This document shows positions 54,607 through 63,273 of a DNA stretch of 64,000 nt, one piece after another (the stretch's first letter is position 1; each line of letters starts with the position of its first letter). Position numbers and translations under genes: made by a program. The stretch lies in assembly GCA_017430925.1 (NCBI GenBank), contig JAFRMA010000057.1, forward strand, positions 1-64,000. Reading direction: 5' to 3'. This DNA is from Solobacterium sp. (GTDB taxonomy: Bacteria; Bacillota_I; Bacilli_A; Erysipelotrichales; Erysipelotrichaceae). The notes below the pieces were generated by a model that saw nothing but the letters and a program-made list of their open reading frames with translations, was not told the DNA's origin and made no database searches.

Positions 54607-55449
54607 TTAGTCCTCCGTTAATACATCACTGCCTATACTATACCATTGACAAGCTACAGGGTTCACAAACTGCGCACCCGGATCTATTCTGCGTACCGCT
54701 GCCGCGACATCATCCATGTATGCGTTGACCGCATCCAGTCCCTGACGCTTGATCATAACATCGTGGTGGAACGGGAAGATCGTCTGCGCGCCATAGCGGG
54801 TCATCAGCTGCGCTAGTTCTTCCGCACTGACTTGTTCTCCTGTTCGCATATCTCCGGTACCTCTCCTGACACCTGCCTGACGCAGTAACATATCCGGTGC
54901 CTTCTCTTTACATAAGTCAAACAGATCGTTCCAGATCACTCTTCCGGAAGCCATCAGAATACGGTAGTTGTTGTTGGTTGTGATCAGGAAATCCAGAGAT
55001 TCCATGGATCCCCAGGTATCACAATCGTTGTGTCCCTCCACCGGCGCAATTGCCTTCTCGCTGTAAGTCCTGCCGCCGCTGGGATTATGCTTTGCCTGAT
55101 AGAATTCAATACGGAAATCACCGAGATCAAACTTCGTGTTCGGGAAGACTGGGAAGATGTTGTCGTACGGAATCTTGTGGAATTTCAGCACATCCAGCGC
55201 GGATAAAGCACCGACAAATACTTTCGCGTTGAACTTTTCCACAAAGTATCCGACATCGAGATCGTGGTCAAAATGCGCGTGAGAGAGAATGATGTAATCT
55301 GCTTTTTCAATATTCTCACGGGTAAATCCTCCGGGAAAATCATTTCCGGTAAACCAGGGATCAATCAGAATTGATATGCCGTTGGGGAGTTCAATCTGGA
55401 AGTTGCCTCCGACATTGAACGGACGAATACGGATGTTTGTTACTCGCAT
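54607..55449 (-). CDS. Metallo-beta-lactamase-fold hydrolase
   Basis: A 280-residue metal-dependent hydrolase. The zinc motif H-A-H-F-D-H-D (about residues 58-64) and the later ligand histidines (E-G-H-N-D and F-P-F-H-H-D) are present. The overall pattern is like the UlaG/L-ascorbate-6-phosphate lactonase-type MBL proteins, though exact substrate is unknown. Of two in-frame ATGs, the second (chosen) has a GGAGA site at the normal distance. It forms an operon with the D-malate/tartrate-type dehydrogenase; a cre-like site and a LysR gene lie upstream, suggesting sugar-acid catabolism. Confidence 0.85.
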   Translation of the reverse strand: MRVTNIRIRPFNVGGNFQIELPNGISILIDPWFTGNDFPGGFTRENIEKADYIILSHAHFDHDLDVGYFVEKFNAKVFVGALSALDVLKFHKIPYDNIFPVFPNTKFDLGDFRIEFYQAKHNPSGGRTYSEKAIAPVEGHNDCDTWGSMESLDFLITTNNNYRILMASGRVIWNDLFDLCKEKAPDMLLRQAGVRRGTGDMRTGEQVSAEELAQLMTRYGAQTIFPFHHDVMIKRQGLDAVNAYMDDVAAAVRRIDPGAQFVNPVACQWYSIGSDVLTED

Positions 55450-55465
55450 GTACATTCTCCTTTCT

Positions 55466-55479
55466 TGTAAGCGTTTTCT
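55466..55479 (+). promoter_or_regulatory. cre-like site between MBL operon and LysR gene
   Basis: TGTAAGCGTTTTCT matches TGWAANCGNTNWCA at 13 of 14 positions (last base differs). It lies 17 bases upstream of the MBL start codon, at the ribosome-binding region, suitable for catabolite repression. Confidence 0.45.
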
Positions 55480-55565
55480 TAACTTAACAATATACTGATG
55501 TGATATATAATTAAAATATATTATTTCTATCTTTTTATATGTTTTATCTATAGATGGAGGAACGT

Positions 55566-56429
55566 ATGAAATTATCCCAGTTACGCTATTTTCAGGCAGT
55601 ATGCCGTACCGGTTCTACCTCCAGGGCTGCGGAACAGTTACATATCTCCCAGCCCTCTGTTTCAGCCGCAATCAAGGAACTGGAACAAGAATTTGATGTG
55701 TCTTTGTTTTCCCGGGAATCAAGATCTCTGCAGATTACGGAAGAAGGCAGGATCCTTCTCGCCATGGCGGATGATCTTCTTGAGCGGGCTTCCCAGACCG
55801 AACATACCATGCGTATGTTAGGCAAGAAACAGAAAGTATTACGTGTGGGTATACCGCCGATGATTGCTTCCCTGTTACTGCCGAAGATCTACGCGCTGAT
55901 CCGCCCGCATCTGCAGATCTCCATCACGGAAAAAGGCAGAGAGGATCTGCTGGAGGGACTGCGTAAGCAACAGCTTGACTTCGCATTTCTCCCTTACCGG
56001 GATGAACAATTTACCTCCGTATCGGTATTACCCATCAGCTCTGTAGAAACCGTGTTCTGTGTTTCTGAGGATCATCCGTTTGCGCATCGTACATCCTTAC
56101 GCTTTAGCGAACTGGGAAACGAAAAACTCATCCTTTTCCAGAATGAGTATTTTCATACACAGATGATCCGTGAACAGCTGGAAAGCTCCGGCAGTAACGC
56201 GGAGATCTTCTTTGAAACCTCCCAGCTATCCACGATATTATCCATGATTCCCGGTTCTGCGTATTCCGGTTTTCTCTTCCGTCCTCTGGCAGAGTCAGCT
56301 CCGGGGATCATTCCCGTAAGTATGGAACCAAAACTGGAGATAAAGATCGGTCTCTTCCGTGATAACAACTCACTGATTACCAGAGAGATGCACAAGTTTA
56401 TTGAGCTCCTGAAAACATTCAGAGAATAA
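55566..56429 (+). CDS. LysR-type transcriptional regulator
   Basis: A 287-residue regulator: winged helix-turn-helix at residues 1-60 (M-K-L-S-Q-L-R-Y-F, then A-A-E-Q-L-H-I-S-Q-P-S-V-S) and a two-lobed ligand-binding domain (about 90-285). The ATG behind a GGAGG site was preferred to one 12 bases upstream. It is divergent from the MBL-dehydrogenase operon, the classic arrangement for a LysR activator of its neighbours; the effector is probably a hydroxy or sugar acid. The intergenic region has no unambiguous T-N11-A motif that I can certify. Confidence 0.9.
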   Translation: MKLSQLRYFQAVCRTGSTSRAAEQLHISQPSVSAAIKELEQEFDVSLFSRESRSLQITEEGRILLAMADDLLERASQTEHTMRMLGKKQKVLRVGIPPMIASLLLPKIYALIRPHLQISITEKGREDLLEGLRKQQLDFAFLPYRDEQFTSVSVLPISSVETVFCVSEDHPFAHRTSLRFSELGNEKLILFQNEYFHTQMIREQLESSGSNAEIFFETSQLSTILSMIPGSAYSGFLFRPLAESAPGIIPVSMEPKLEIKIGLFRDNNSLITREMHKFIELLKTFRE

Positions 56430-56460
56430 AGACACCCCGGGGATATTTCCGGTGTCTCTG
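56430..56460 (+). terminator. Weak terminator after the LysR gene
   Basis: A 7-bp stem (AGACACC with GGTGTCT) with a 14-base loop after the LysR stop codon; the T run is poor, so efficiency is doubtful. Confidence 0.4.
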
Positions 56461-56477
56461 TTTATGTCTTAAGTATC

Positions 56478-57104
56478 TCAAAGTCCGTCAGGGAAACTGG
56501 TAAATGCGTGTTTTTCTTCTCTTTCCGGCAATCCCCAGGTTTCCTTACCTAACGCAATACTCTTCATCAGGAAGGTCATATTCCTGGCGAGATGACGCAT
56601 TGTCTGTAAACCTTCCGCGTCTTTCAGCGCATCTTCTGCCGTAAACCCATGGATATTATTCCAGTAATAACTGGAGACTACAGGCATTCCTGAAATTGTA
56701 AAGTATTTGTTTAACACATCAAAACTGGCTGTATTTCCGGCTCTGCGGCAGGAAACAACAGATGCGCCAACCTTCATTGTCTTATCAAATCCAGAACTGT
56801 AGAACAAGCGATCAAGGAAAGACAGAATTGTACCGTTCGGCGATCCGTAATAGACCGGACTGCCTACTACCAGGCCATCCGCATCCTTGAACTTCTCCGC
56901 TGTCTCATTGACGATATCATCAAATACACATTTGCCGAGTTTATCACATGTGTTGCAGGATATACATCCGCGGATGTCTTTCTGACCGATATGGATCAAT
57001 TCGGTTTCCACCCCAAGTTCATTGAGTGTCTTCTCTATTTCGTGCAATGCTACCCAGGTACATCCTTTGGCATGCGGGCTGCCGTTGATCAATAATACCT
57101 TCAT
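56478..57104 (-). CDS. Flavodoxin-fold NAD(P)H:FMN-dependent oxidoreductase
   Basis: A 208-residue flavoprotein. L-I-N-G-S-P-H-A-K-G-C-T near the start binds the FMN phosphate, C-I-S-C-N-T-C-D follows near residue 55, and G-S-P-V-Y-Y-G-S-P-N is the second flavin loop. This is the iron-sulfur-flavoprotein/NADPH-dependent FMN reductase group, in which the cysteines may bind an Fe-S centre or act in redox chemistry. The start behind a GGAGG site was chosen; the frame is open about 30 codons further but without support. It lies downstream of the OhrR-like gene, separated by a terminator. Confidence 0.85.
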   Translation of the reverse strand: MKVLLINGSPHAKGCTWVALHEIEKTLNELGVETELIHIGQKDIRGCISCNTCDKLGKCVFDDIVNETAEKFKDADGLVVGSPVYYGSPNGTILSFLDRLFYSSGFDKTMKVGASVVSCRRAGNTASFDVLNKYFTISGMPVVSSYYWNNIHGFTAEDALKDAEGLQTMRHLARNMTFLMKSIALGKETWGLPEREEKHAFTSFPDGL

Positions 57105-57151
57105 CTTATGTTCCTCCAGATTCATCTTATCATAGTTTTCTGTACAACAGG

Positions 57152-57178
57152 AAAAGCAGACCTGAAACAGGTCTGCCT
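57152..57178 (-). terminator. Terminator of the MarR/OhrR-like gene
   Basis: A perfect 9-bp GC-rich stem (57156-57164 with 57168-57176) with a short T run on the minus strand. Confidence 0.8.
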
Positions 57179-57222
57179 GTAAAAACACTTTCACGGTTTT
57201 CCAGGATTATTTTGTTCAGAAA

Positions 57223-57669
57223 TTATTCCTGATCTAATAACCGGTACAGAACCTGATACAGATTCGTTGCCTGTTCCGGTTCAAGCTTTATACAAGAGTT
57301 GACTTTAACCGGTATCTCTTTGGCTTTTTCCTTAAGATCTCTGCCTCTCTTAGTCAGTTTGACAAAGACAACTCTTTCGTCCTTGGCATATCGTTTTCTT
57401 TCGACAAAACCTTTTTCTTCCAGTTTTTTCAGCAGCGGTGTAACTGTACCGTTATCCAGATGAAGTCTTTCGCAAAGAGTACCGACTTTGACATTATCCT
57501 GTTCCCAAAGCACGAGAAGAACAATATATTGAGTGTACGTGAGATTCAGCGGGTTTAAATAGGGAGTGTATAAATTTATAACTTTTCTTGCACAAGCATA
57601 CAATGGAAAGCACAATTGATTCTCCAGTTTTAGTGCTTCTTCAGAATGATCTGTTAATTCCAGTGACAT
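57223..57669 (-). CDS. MarR-family regulator, OhrR-like
   Basis: A 148-residue winged-helix regulator. The N-terminal L-C-F-P-L-Y-A block places a cysteine at the position of the redox-sensing Cys15 of OhrR; the DNA-binding wing has R-Y-A-K-D-E-R. Such regulators derepress peroxide-resistance genes when the Cys is oxidised by organic hydroperoxides. No ohr gene is adjacent, but the flavodoxin-like oxidoreductase next to it is a plausible target. A minus-strand TATAAT lies at 57699-57704 before a GGAAAGG site. Confidence 0.85.
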   Translation of the reverse strand: MSLELTDHSEEALKLENQLCFPLYACARKVINLYTPYLNPLNLTYTQYIVLLVLWEQDNVKVGTLCERLHLDNGTVTPLLKKLEEKGFVERKRYAKDERVVFVKLTKRGRDLKEKAKEIPVKVNSCIKLEPEQATNLYQVLYRLLDQE

Positions 57670-57761
57670 GGCCTTTCCTTTCCTGTGGTGTGGTTTTAAT
57701 TATACACTAATTTATTTGCTAGTAACCAGAAATTGTGCTTTTCGTACACTTATACGATGGA

Positions 57762-57788
57762 AAAAATACACTTTTTTTGTATTTTTCG
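57762..57788 (-). terminator. AT-rich terminator of the Nudix-S9-DsbA operon
   Basis: An inverted repeat of AAAAATACA (minus strand) around a 7-base A-rich loop, ending in a T run, downstream of the DsbA-like gene. The strand is AT-rich, so the folding energy is low; the rest of 57670-57832 holds the OhrR-like gene's promoter. Confidence 0.5.
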
Positions 57789-57832
57789 TATTTTTACATC
57801 TTTTACAGATTCATTCAAGCCGGAATTAATCC

Positions 57833-58525
57833 TCAGGCATCACAGCCATCCGGTCCGCAGGCAGCCCCTGCAGCTATACCAAGATCTTGTGCTTCCAGCT
57901 CAATTACTTTTACCAGCACCTGCTTCATCTGTTCCTTGTTCAGCGCACCGGGAACTACATACTGCTCATTAAAGACAAAGTACGGGACTCCCTGCACCTG
58001 CATCGCTGCAGCGAATTCTTCCTGGTTTTTTACCTCTTCCAGGTATTTCTCCTCACGGAAGGAATTCAACGCTTCTGCGCGGTCAAAACCACACTCTGAC
58101 GCAAGATCCGCCAGCTTCTCATGATCACCCAGCCAGATTCCGTCAACGAAATATGCCTGGTACAGACGATTGATCAGCGCATCTGCTTTTTTCATATCCG
58201 TCATCTGCGCATACTTGGTCAGTCTGTGGGCATCTTCGGTATTGGCATACTCTACCTGATCGTAATTCATCTTCAGACCGGCTTCTTCTGCCATTGCCAG
58301 GATCCTTGCGAGTGTCAGCTTCGCCTGTTCACGGGGTATGCCATACCTCTCTGCCATGTCATCCATTTGCTTGATCCGTCTCTGTTTATCTGCTTCAGGA
58401 TGGAGTTGAAATGCCATCATCTTGACCTCTGTCTCTATACCCAGATCTGCCATGGCATTCTTGAGATTTGTTACACCAATGTAGCAATACGGACATGCAT
58501 AGTCCGACCAGTACATGATCTTCAT
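57833..58525 (-). CDS. DsbA-family (FrnE-like) thiol oxidoreductase
   Basis: A 230-residue cytoplasmic thioredoxin-fold protein with a helical insert, of the DsbA/FrnE type. The active site is C-P-Y-C at residues 11-14 (Y-A-C-P-Y-C-Y). Late G-V-P-Y-F-V-F carries the cis-Pro loop. It ends in a Cys-containing tail C-G-P-D-G-C that is not part of the core and could form a disulfide or bind metal. There is no signal peptide, in line with the FrnE group, which acts in the cytosol on disulfides or polyketide chemistry. It is last in an operon with the S9 peptidase and Nudix genes. Confidence 0.88.
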   Translation of the reverse strand: MKIMYWSDYACPYCYIGVTNLKNAMADLGIETEVKMMAFQLHPEADKQRRIKQMDDMAERYGIPREQAKLTLARILAMAEEAGLKMNYDQVEYANTEDAHRLTKYAQMTDMKKADALINRLYQAYFVDGIWLGDHEKLADLASECGFDRAEALNSFREEKYLEEVKNQEEFAAAMQVQGVPYFVFNEQYVVPGALNKEQMKQVLVKVIELEAQDLGIAAGAACGPDGCDA

Positions 58526-58534
58526 CTTTTACCC

Positions 58535-60499
58535 TCACTTCGTATGCTTGTCAAACCAGTCGGTGATCTCCTGCAATCTGCGGATCCTGTGCAGTGGTTT
58601 ACCGCTTCTGGACAGCTCATGGTTCTCGCCGTGGAAGATCACCATACGTGTCTCCACATTGCGGTTTGCGAGTGCCTGCATCATCTGCATTCCTTCCGGA
58701 AGCGGACAACGATAGTCTTCGTCACTGTGGATAAACAGTGTCGGTGTCTTTACCTGGTCTGCGTATTTCAGCGGAGAGTGCTCCCACAGGTCTTCTGTAT
58801 CCAGGTACAGATTCTCAGCACCGCACTGATCCGGTCCGAAGTACAAACCGATATCACTGATGAAGGAGAACGATACCCAGTTGGAAATGGAGCGCTGGCT
58901 TGCGGCACAGCAGAACCGGTCAGTATGCGTAATGATCCAGTTGGTCATGAAGCCTCCGTAGGAGCCTCCGGTTTCACATACTTTCTTGGGATCGATATTC
59001 GGATATGCCTGTAATACCGCATCGGTAAAGGCCATCAGCTGACGGTAGTCCACATATCCGTACTTCCCGCGGATATCCGCAAAGGCATCTCCTCTGCCGT
59101 CACTGCCGCGGATATTGGTAAAGAATACGACATATCCTTTCGCTGCCCATACCTGCATCTCGTGGAAGAATACTTCACCGTAGACCGTACGGGGACCACC
59201 GTGGATATCCAGTACAGCAGGATATTTCTTCTTCGGTGAGTAATTCTCCGGCAGGAGTACCCAGCCGTGCAAAGAGTCTCCCTCGGACTCATAATCGATT
59301 CTATGCGGTACCGCGATATACTTGTCTTTCAGTACTTCGTCGTTCAGATGCGTGAGTCTGCGCAGGTCTTCTCCCTGCATATTCAAGGTATACAGTTCCG
59401 GCCCGGTTACGGCGTCTTCACGCAGGACAGCGATACGGTCCTTACCGACATCGATACCGCTGACAGCTCCGGACTGGTCAAAGATCTTCTCCAGGGTAAA
59501 GTGTTCATCATAGCGGTAGACCACGGTATGATCCTCTTCTGTCGCCAATGTATAGAAGACATTCTCTTTCTGTACCTGTTGTCTGGCTCCGCCAAGCAGA
59601 TCTCCGCCGACACTGCTGTGCAGGCCGTATTCCGGTTTCAGGATCTTTTCGGCAGTATTCTTTCCGATCTTCCAGAATGCGGATGTCTCGTTGATACCGT
59701 ACTCCTTGCCGTCAGATGCCAGCGCATACAACGTATTGCCGAACATGAGCAGCTTGCTGAACATCATGTCGTTCTTGCCGTAGACAGTCTCTGTCTTCTT
59801 CGTTTCCGTATCATAGACATAGACCTTGTTGGTCAGTGATCTGCGGTTTACCTTGGTATTTCCTGTATACCAGATCTTCTTGCCCTGGACCAGGAAATCT
59901 CCGGCTTCGAACATAGGCTTGGTAATTCTGCGGATCTTTACTTCCGGAGTGAAAGAGATCGTAAACAACGCGGTTCTCTTCTTGTTTGTATATCCTCTTC
60001 CGTTAAACCAGTACGGGACTTCATCGACTACGGTATAATCCTTCTCCGCCTGTAATTTCTCTGCCTTGGCCTTGCGTTCTTCGGCTGTATCTTTCCAGGC
60101 ATCTGGGTCTTCCGCATTGATCATTGCGCTTGCGGCGTACAGTCCGTCTCCGATTTCCTTCAGAGTTCCAAGCATCAGAGGCACCTTCGCGAACGGCTTC
60201 GCTTCTCCGCCATGGATATTGATAACGAATAATTCGGTCATTCCGGGCTGTGCTTCTTCCGTACTGCGGTTGATCAGCAGCTGTTCGTTATCCAGCCATG
60301 TGACAACAGACGCGTCCATACTGCTGGTCAGTTGTCTTGCTTCATCTCCTTCAGCGATCCATACATCATTACGATAAGTATTCTTCTTTTCGTCTGAGCG
60401 TTTTACCTGGAAAGCCAGTACGGTTCCTTCGGGATTGTATTGCAGGTTACCGGGAAATCTGAATCTCAGTAAGTCGTTGATCGTGATCTTTTCAGCCAT
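58535..60499 (-). CDS. S9 family peptidase (acylaminoacyl-peptidase/prolyl-oligopeptidase type)
   Basis: A 654-residue two-domain serine peptidase: an N-terminal beta-propeller (about 1-380) that restricts access to oligopeptides and a C-terminal alpha/beta hydrolase. The nucleophile lies in G-G-S-Y-G-G-F (near residue 505), with the Asp in D-E-D-Y-R and His in G-E-N-H-E completing the triad. It has no signal peptide and cleaves short peptides in the cytosol, so it may work with the M16 enzyme in peptide turnover. The gene overlaps the Nudix gene upstream by 8 bases and has a GAGGAG site. Confidence 0.92.
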   Translation of the reverse strand: MAEKITINDLLRFRFPGNLQYNPEGTVLAFQVKRSDEKKNTYRNDVWIAEGDEARQLTSSMDASVVTWLDNEQLLINRSTEEAQPGMTELFVINIHGGEAKPFAKVPLMLGTLKEIGDGLYAASAMINAEDPDAWKDTAEERKAKAEKLQAEKDYTVVDEVPYWFNGRGYTNKKRTALFTISFTPEVKIRRITKPMFEAGDFLVQGKKIWYTGNTKVNRRSLTNKVYVYDTETKKTETVYGKNDMMFSKLLMFGNTLYALASDGKEYGINETSAFWKIGKNTAEKILKPEYGLHSSVGGDLLGGARQQVQKENVFYTLATEEDHTVVYRYDEHFTLEKIFDQSGAVSGIDVGKDRIAVLREDAVTGPELYTLNMQGEDLRRLTHLNDEVLKDKYIAVPHRIDYESEGDSLHGWVLLPENYSPKKKYPAVLDIHGGPRTVYGEVFFHEMQVWAAKGYVVFFTNIRGSDGRGDAFADIRGKYGYVDYRQLMAFTDAVLQAYPNIDPKKVCETGGSYGGFMTNWIITHTDRFCCAASQRSISNWVSFSFISDIGLYFGPDQCGAENLYLDTEDLWEHSPLKYADQVKTPTLFIHSDEDYRCPLPEGMQMMQALANRNVETRMVIFHGENHELSRSGKPLHRIRRLQEITDWFDKHTK

Positions 60500-61040
60500 G
60501 TTGTCTCCTCTTTCTTTCTTTGATCATGAATGTCATTGCGATTGTCTTGGCATCGATGATTTCTCCGCGCATGATCATCTCTGTCAGTTCATCCAGGGTA
60601 TATTTCTCGATATGCAGGTTTTCATCCGCATCCAGATGTTGTCCGAGGTACTCTCCCTGTACAGCGTAATACAGGTGGATCACTTCGGTATCGTAGGCAC
60701 CGGTAGGTACCAGTTCTCCCAGGAAGACATAGTCTTTCCCGGCATATCCGGTTTCTTCCACGATTTCCCGCATACCGGTTTTCAGTGGTTCTTCTCCGGG
60801 TTCTTTCTTCCCTGCAGGGAATTCCAGCAGCGCTCTTTCCTGGGCGTACCGCCATTGTCTGACCAGCCAGAATCTGCCTTCTTCATCCTCCATGGCAATG
60901 GCAACACCTCCGGGGTGTTCTACTACCTCCCTCTTTACTTTCATGCCGTCTGCCGTTTCCGCATCATCTGTACGAAGATTTACGACGATTCCCTTAAACT
61001 TATACTCTTTATGAATTGTCTTTTCTTTTAGTTCCTTCAT
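60492..61040 (-). CDS. Nudix hydrolase, ADP-ribose pyrophosphatase-like
   Basis: A 182-residue Nudix protein with the full box G-x5-E-x7-R-E-x-x-E-E-x-G (about residues 94-116). Overall it resembles ADP-ribose pyrophosphatases (NUDT5/YffH group), which split ADP-ribose into AMP and ribose-5-phosphate. The start is the ATG at M-K-E-L-K-E; there is no ribosome-binding site, and a TAAAAT lies 8 bases upstream, so a leaderless mRNA is likely. In this genome ADP-ribose turnover could interact with the TIR system at 21-28 kb, but no linkage is shown. It heads an operon with the S9 peptidase and DsbA-like genes. Confidence 0.88.
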   Translation of the reverse strand: MKELKEKTIHKEYKFKGIVVNLRTDDAETADGMKVKREVVEHPGGVAIAMEDEEGRFWLVRQWRYAQERALLEFPAGKKEPGEEPLKTGMREIVEETGYAGKDYVFLGELVPTGAYDTEVIHLYYAVQGEYLGQHLDADENLHIEKYTLDELTEMIMRGEIIDAKTIAMTFMIKERKRRQHG

Positions 61041-61048
61041 ATGTTTAT

Positions 61049-61054
61049 ATTTTA
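61049..61054 (-). promoter_or_regulatory. Possible leaderless -10 of the Nudix gene
   Basis: TAAAAT on the minus strand, 8 bases before the Nudix ATG; a -35 is weak at best. Less certain than the tmk and MATE cases. Confidence 0.35.
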
Positions 61055-61187
61055 TCACTGATTTTATAAGCAGACAGAGACTGCGGGTACAGAAATCGAA
61101 GATAAGAATACGAAGAGGATGAAATTCACCGGAATAATACGTAAAATAGGTAGAAGAAGCCAGATCTCGATCTGCAGGAGGTAACAC

Positions 61188-61913
61188 ATGATCGGTATCG
61201 GAACAATCATCAACAGCCTCAGTATCCTTGCGGGAGGACTGTTCGGAAATATCACCGGCAGATTATTCCGCCAGGAACAACAAAACGCGCTTACCGTGAC
61301 CTGCGGAGTCAGTGTACTGTTTATCGCTGTTGCCGGAGCGATGGAAGGGATGTTACAGATTGAGGGACAGCACCTCAGCAGCGGTAAGGCAATGTTTGTG
61401 GTGGTATGTCTTGCGGCAGGCACAATGATCGGTGAACTCCTTGGAATCGAAGACTGGTTTGAGAGATTCGGGGAATGGCTGAAGAAGAAAACCGGGAATA
61501 CCGGAGATTCCGGATTTGTGAATGCGTTCGTGACAGCGTCTCTGACGGTATGTATCGGAGCCATGGCAATCGTCGGAGCGATCCAGGACGGGATCCTCGG
61601 GGATTATTCCACATTGGCGGTAAAGTCTGTCCTGGACTTCATCATCATTGCGGTCATGACCTCCTCCATGGGGAAAGGATGCGCTTTTTCTGCCATACCG
61701 GTATTCTTGTTTGAGGGATCGGTAACTCTGCTAGCCAGGTTGTTATCCCCGGTAATGACGGAACTGGCAATCTCCTATTTATCCCTGATCAGTTCGGTTC
61801 TGATCTTCTGTGTCGGTCTGAATCTGGTCTTTGGGAAGAAAACACGTGTGGCGAATATGCTGCCGGCGGTAATCCTCGCTGTTCTTGCGGCATACCTGCC
61901 ATGGAAGTTCTGA
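61188..61913 (+). CDS. DUF554 family membrane protein
   Basis: A 241-residue protein with about six to seven membrane helices of the conserved DUF554 family, whose function is unknown. The start I-G-T-x-x-N-x-x-x-I-x-x-G-G and the C-terminal G-L-N-L-V-F-G are typical. It is divergent from the Nudix gene, with an AGGAGG site. A transport role is likely from its helix-rich form but is not established. No operon partner is visible; a promoter for the thioredoxin operon follows 25 bases after its stop. Confidence 0.88.
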   Translation: MIGIGTIINSLSILAGGLFGNITGRLFRQEQQNALTVTCGVSVLFIAVAGAMEGMLQIEGQHLSSGKAMFVVVCLAAGTMIGELLGIEDWFERFGEWLKKKTGNTGDSGFVNAFVTASLTVCIGAMAIVGAIQDGILGDYSTLAVKSVLDFIIIAVMTSSMGKGCAFSAIPVFLFEGSVTLLARLLSPVMTELAISYLSLISSVLIFCVGLNLVFGKKTRVANMLPAVILAVLAAYLPWKF

Positions 61914-61937
61914 TAAAGAAATATATCAAATACACTA

Positions 61938-61966
61938 TTGAACTGATTAGTTTTGTCAAATATAAT
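61938..61966 (+). promoter_or_regulatory. Promoter of the thioredoxin reductase operon
   Basis: TTGAAC (61938-61943), 17-base spacer, perfect TATAAT (61961-61966), 24 bases before the ATG. Sequence around the -10 is AT-rich and could hold a regulator site. Confidence 0.75.
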
Positions 61967-61990
61967 TAGAAAGTAAGTGAGGTACAGTAT

Positions 61991-62854
61991 ATGAGCAGAT
62001 ATGATATAGCAATCATCGGCAGCGGTCCGGCAGGACTGGAAGCAGCGATTACTGCCAAGATCCGTAATAAGGAGATCATTCTCTTTGGTTCCCGCGACTT
62101 AAGCAAGAAAGTAAACTCTGCCCATGAGGTATTGAATTATCTCGGTCTGCCGTCCATCTCCGGCAAGGATATGGAAGAAGCCTTCCGCAGACATATTCAG
62201 GAAATGGGTATTGAAATCACTGAAGACAAGATTACTGCTGTATACGCTTATGGTGACTTCTTCATGTTACAGAGAAATAACGGTGAGCTGGTGGAAGCGA
62301 CCACGGTTATTCTGGCGACAGGAGTCGTTGCCGGTAAGCCCTACCCCGGTGAAGAAGCTTTCCTGGGTCGTGGCGTAAGCTACTGCGCTACTTGTGACGC
62401 TCCTCTGTATAAGGGGAAAACCGTAGCTGTCATCGGCGGAAGCGCGCATGAGGAAGCGGAAGCGGATTTCCTCAGCGAAGTATGCGGTAAGGTCTATTAC
62501 TTCCCGTTGTACAAGGAAACACCATCTTTCCACGGGGATATTGAGGTAATTTATGAAAAACCTGTTGAAATTCTTGGTACAATGAAGGTGTCCGCATTGA
62601 AGACCGACAAGGGAGAATATCCTGTAGACTGTGTCTTTGTACTCAGAGACGCGCAGTTCCCCGGGCAGCTTGTTCCGGGACTGGAAACGGAAGGCAATGC
62701 GGTCAAAACAGATCTTCAGATGAAGACCAATCTACCAGGCTTGTTTGTGGCAGGTGATATTGCCGGACAGCCATACCAATACATCAAATCTGCCGGTCAG
62801 GGTAATGTCGCAGCTTTATCTGCAGTAAATTATCTGGCGCAATTGAAAAAATAG
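61991..62854 (+). CDS. Thioredoxin reductase-like flavoprotein, atypical second nucleotide motif
   Basis: A 287-residue FAD protein with the thioredoxin-reductase fold. G-S-G-P-A-G binds FAD at residues 10-15, the active disulfide is C132-A-T-C135, and a late A-G-D motif completes the FAD site. The usual NADPH loop G-G-G-D-S-A is reduced to G-G-S-A near residue 150, and the basic H-R-R-x-x-x-R motif is missing; relatives with this pattern, such as ferredoxin-dependent reductases of clostridia, do not use NADPH. It is shorter than the common 310-320 residues. It heads an operon with an HxlR regulator and thioredoxin. Confidence 0.88.
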   Translation: MSRYDIAIIGSGPAGLEAAITAKIRNKEIILFGSRDLSKKVNSAHEVLNYLGLPSISGKDMEEAFRRHIQEMGIEITEDKITAVYAYGDFFMLQRNNGELVEATTVILATGVVAGKPYPGEEAFLGRGVSYCATCDAPLYKGKTVAVIGGSAHEEAEADFLSEVCGKVYYFPLYKETPSFHGDIEVIYEKPVEILGTMKVSALKTDKGEYPVDCVFVLRDAQFPGQLVPGLETEGNAVKTDLQMKTNLPGLFVAGDIAGQPYQYIKSAGQGNVAALSAVNYLAQLKK

Positions 62855-62880
62855 TGCAATAGATTTGAGGTGATTGTGCC

Positions 62881-63261
62881 ATGGCTTATCAGCCTAAAAC
62901 AAACAAGGATATCCGGTGTCCTCTGGAATGCGGAATGGAAGTATTCGGCGGCAAATGGAAAACCCGTGTTATCTGTGTTCTCTATGTCAAACAACCGCTG
63001 CGGTTCAACGAGTTAAAACGCGAACTGGTAAACATTACAGATACTGTATTGAATTCCACACTGAAAGAATTGATTGGTTACGGTATCATTTCCCGTCATT
63101 CCTATGACACACAGCCCCCGCATGTTGACTATCGTCTTACCGAATTGGGAGAAAGCACAATACCTGTGCTTACAGCCATACATAACTGGGCTGACACAAA
63201 TCTGGGCGGACGGTCTGATTCAGACAAACCCTTCTGTAAAGATTGTAACAGTGCAAAATAA
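62881..63261 (+). CDS. HxlR-family winged-helix regulator
   Basis: A 126-residue transcription factor with the HxlR signature C-P-L-E near residue 13 and F-G-G-K-W-K after it, then a winged helix with R-F-N-E-L. The Cys at C-P is the redox-sensing residue in some family members (e.g. HypR and YodB). The tail has a further C-x-x-C. Placed between the reductase and thioredoxin genes, 26 bases after the first, it likely senses thiol or aldehyde stress and controls this operon. Confidence 0.92.
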   Translation: MAYQPKTNKDIRCPLECGMEVFGGKWKTRVICVLYVKQPLRFNELKRELVNITDTVLNSTLKELIGYGIISRHSYDTQPPHVDYRLTELGESTIPVLTAIHNWADTNLGGRSDSDKPFCKDCNSAK

Positions 63262-63273
63262 AGGAGAGTAACA

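Noticed and set aside
58121..59014. Open frame of 297 codons on the plus strand, antisense to the DsbA and S9 peptidase genes
   Set aside because: No ribosome-binding site, no family resemblance, and codon pattern of a mirror frame of the real genes.
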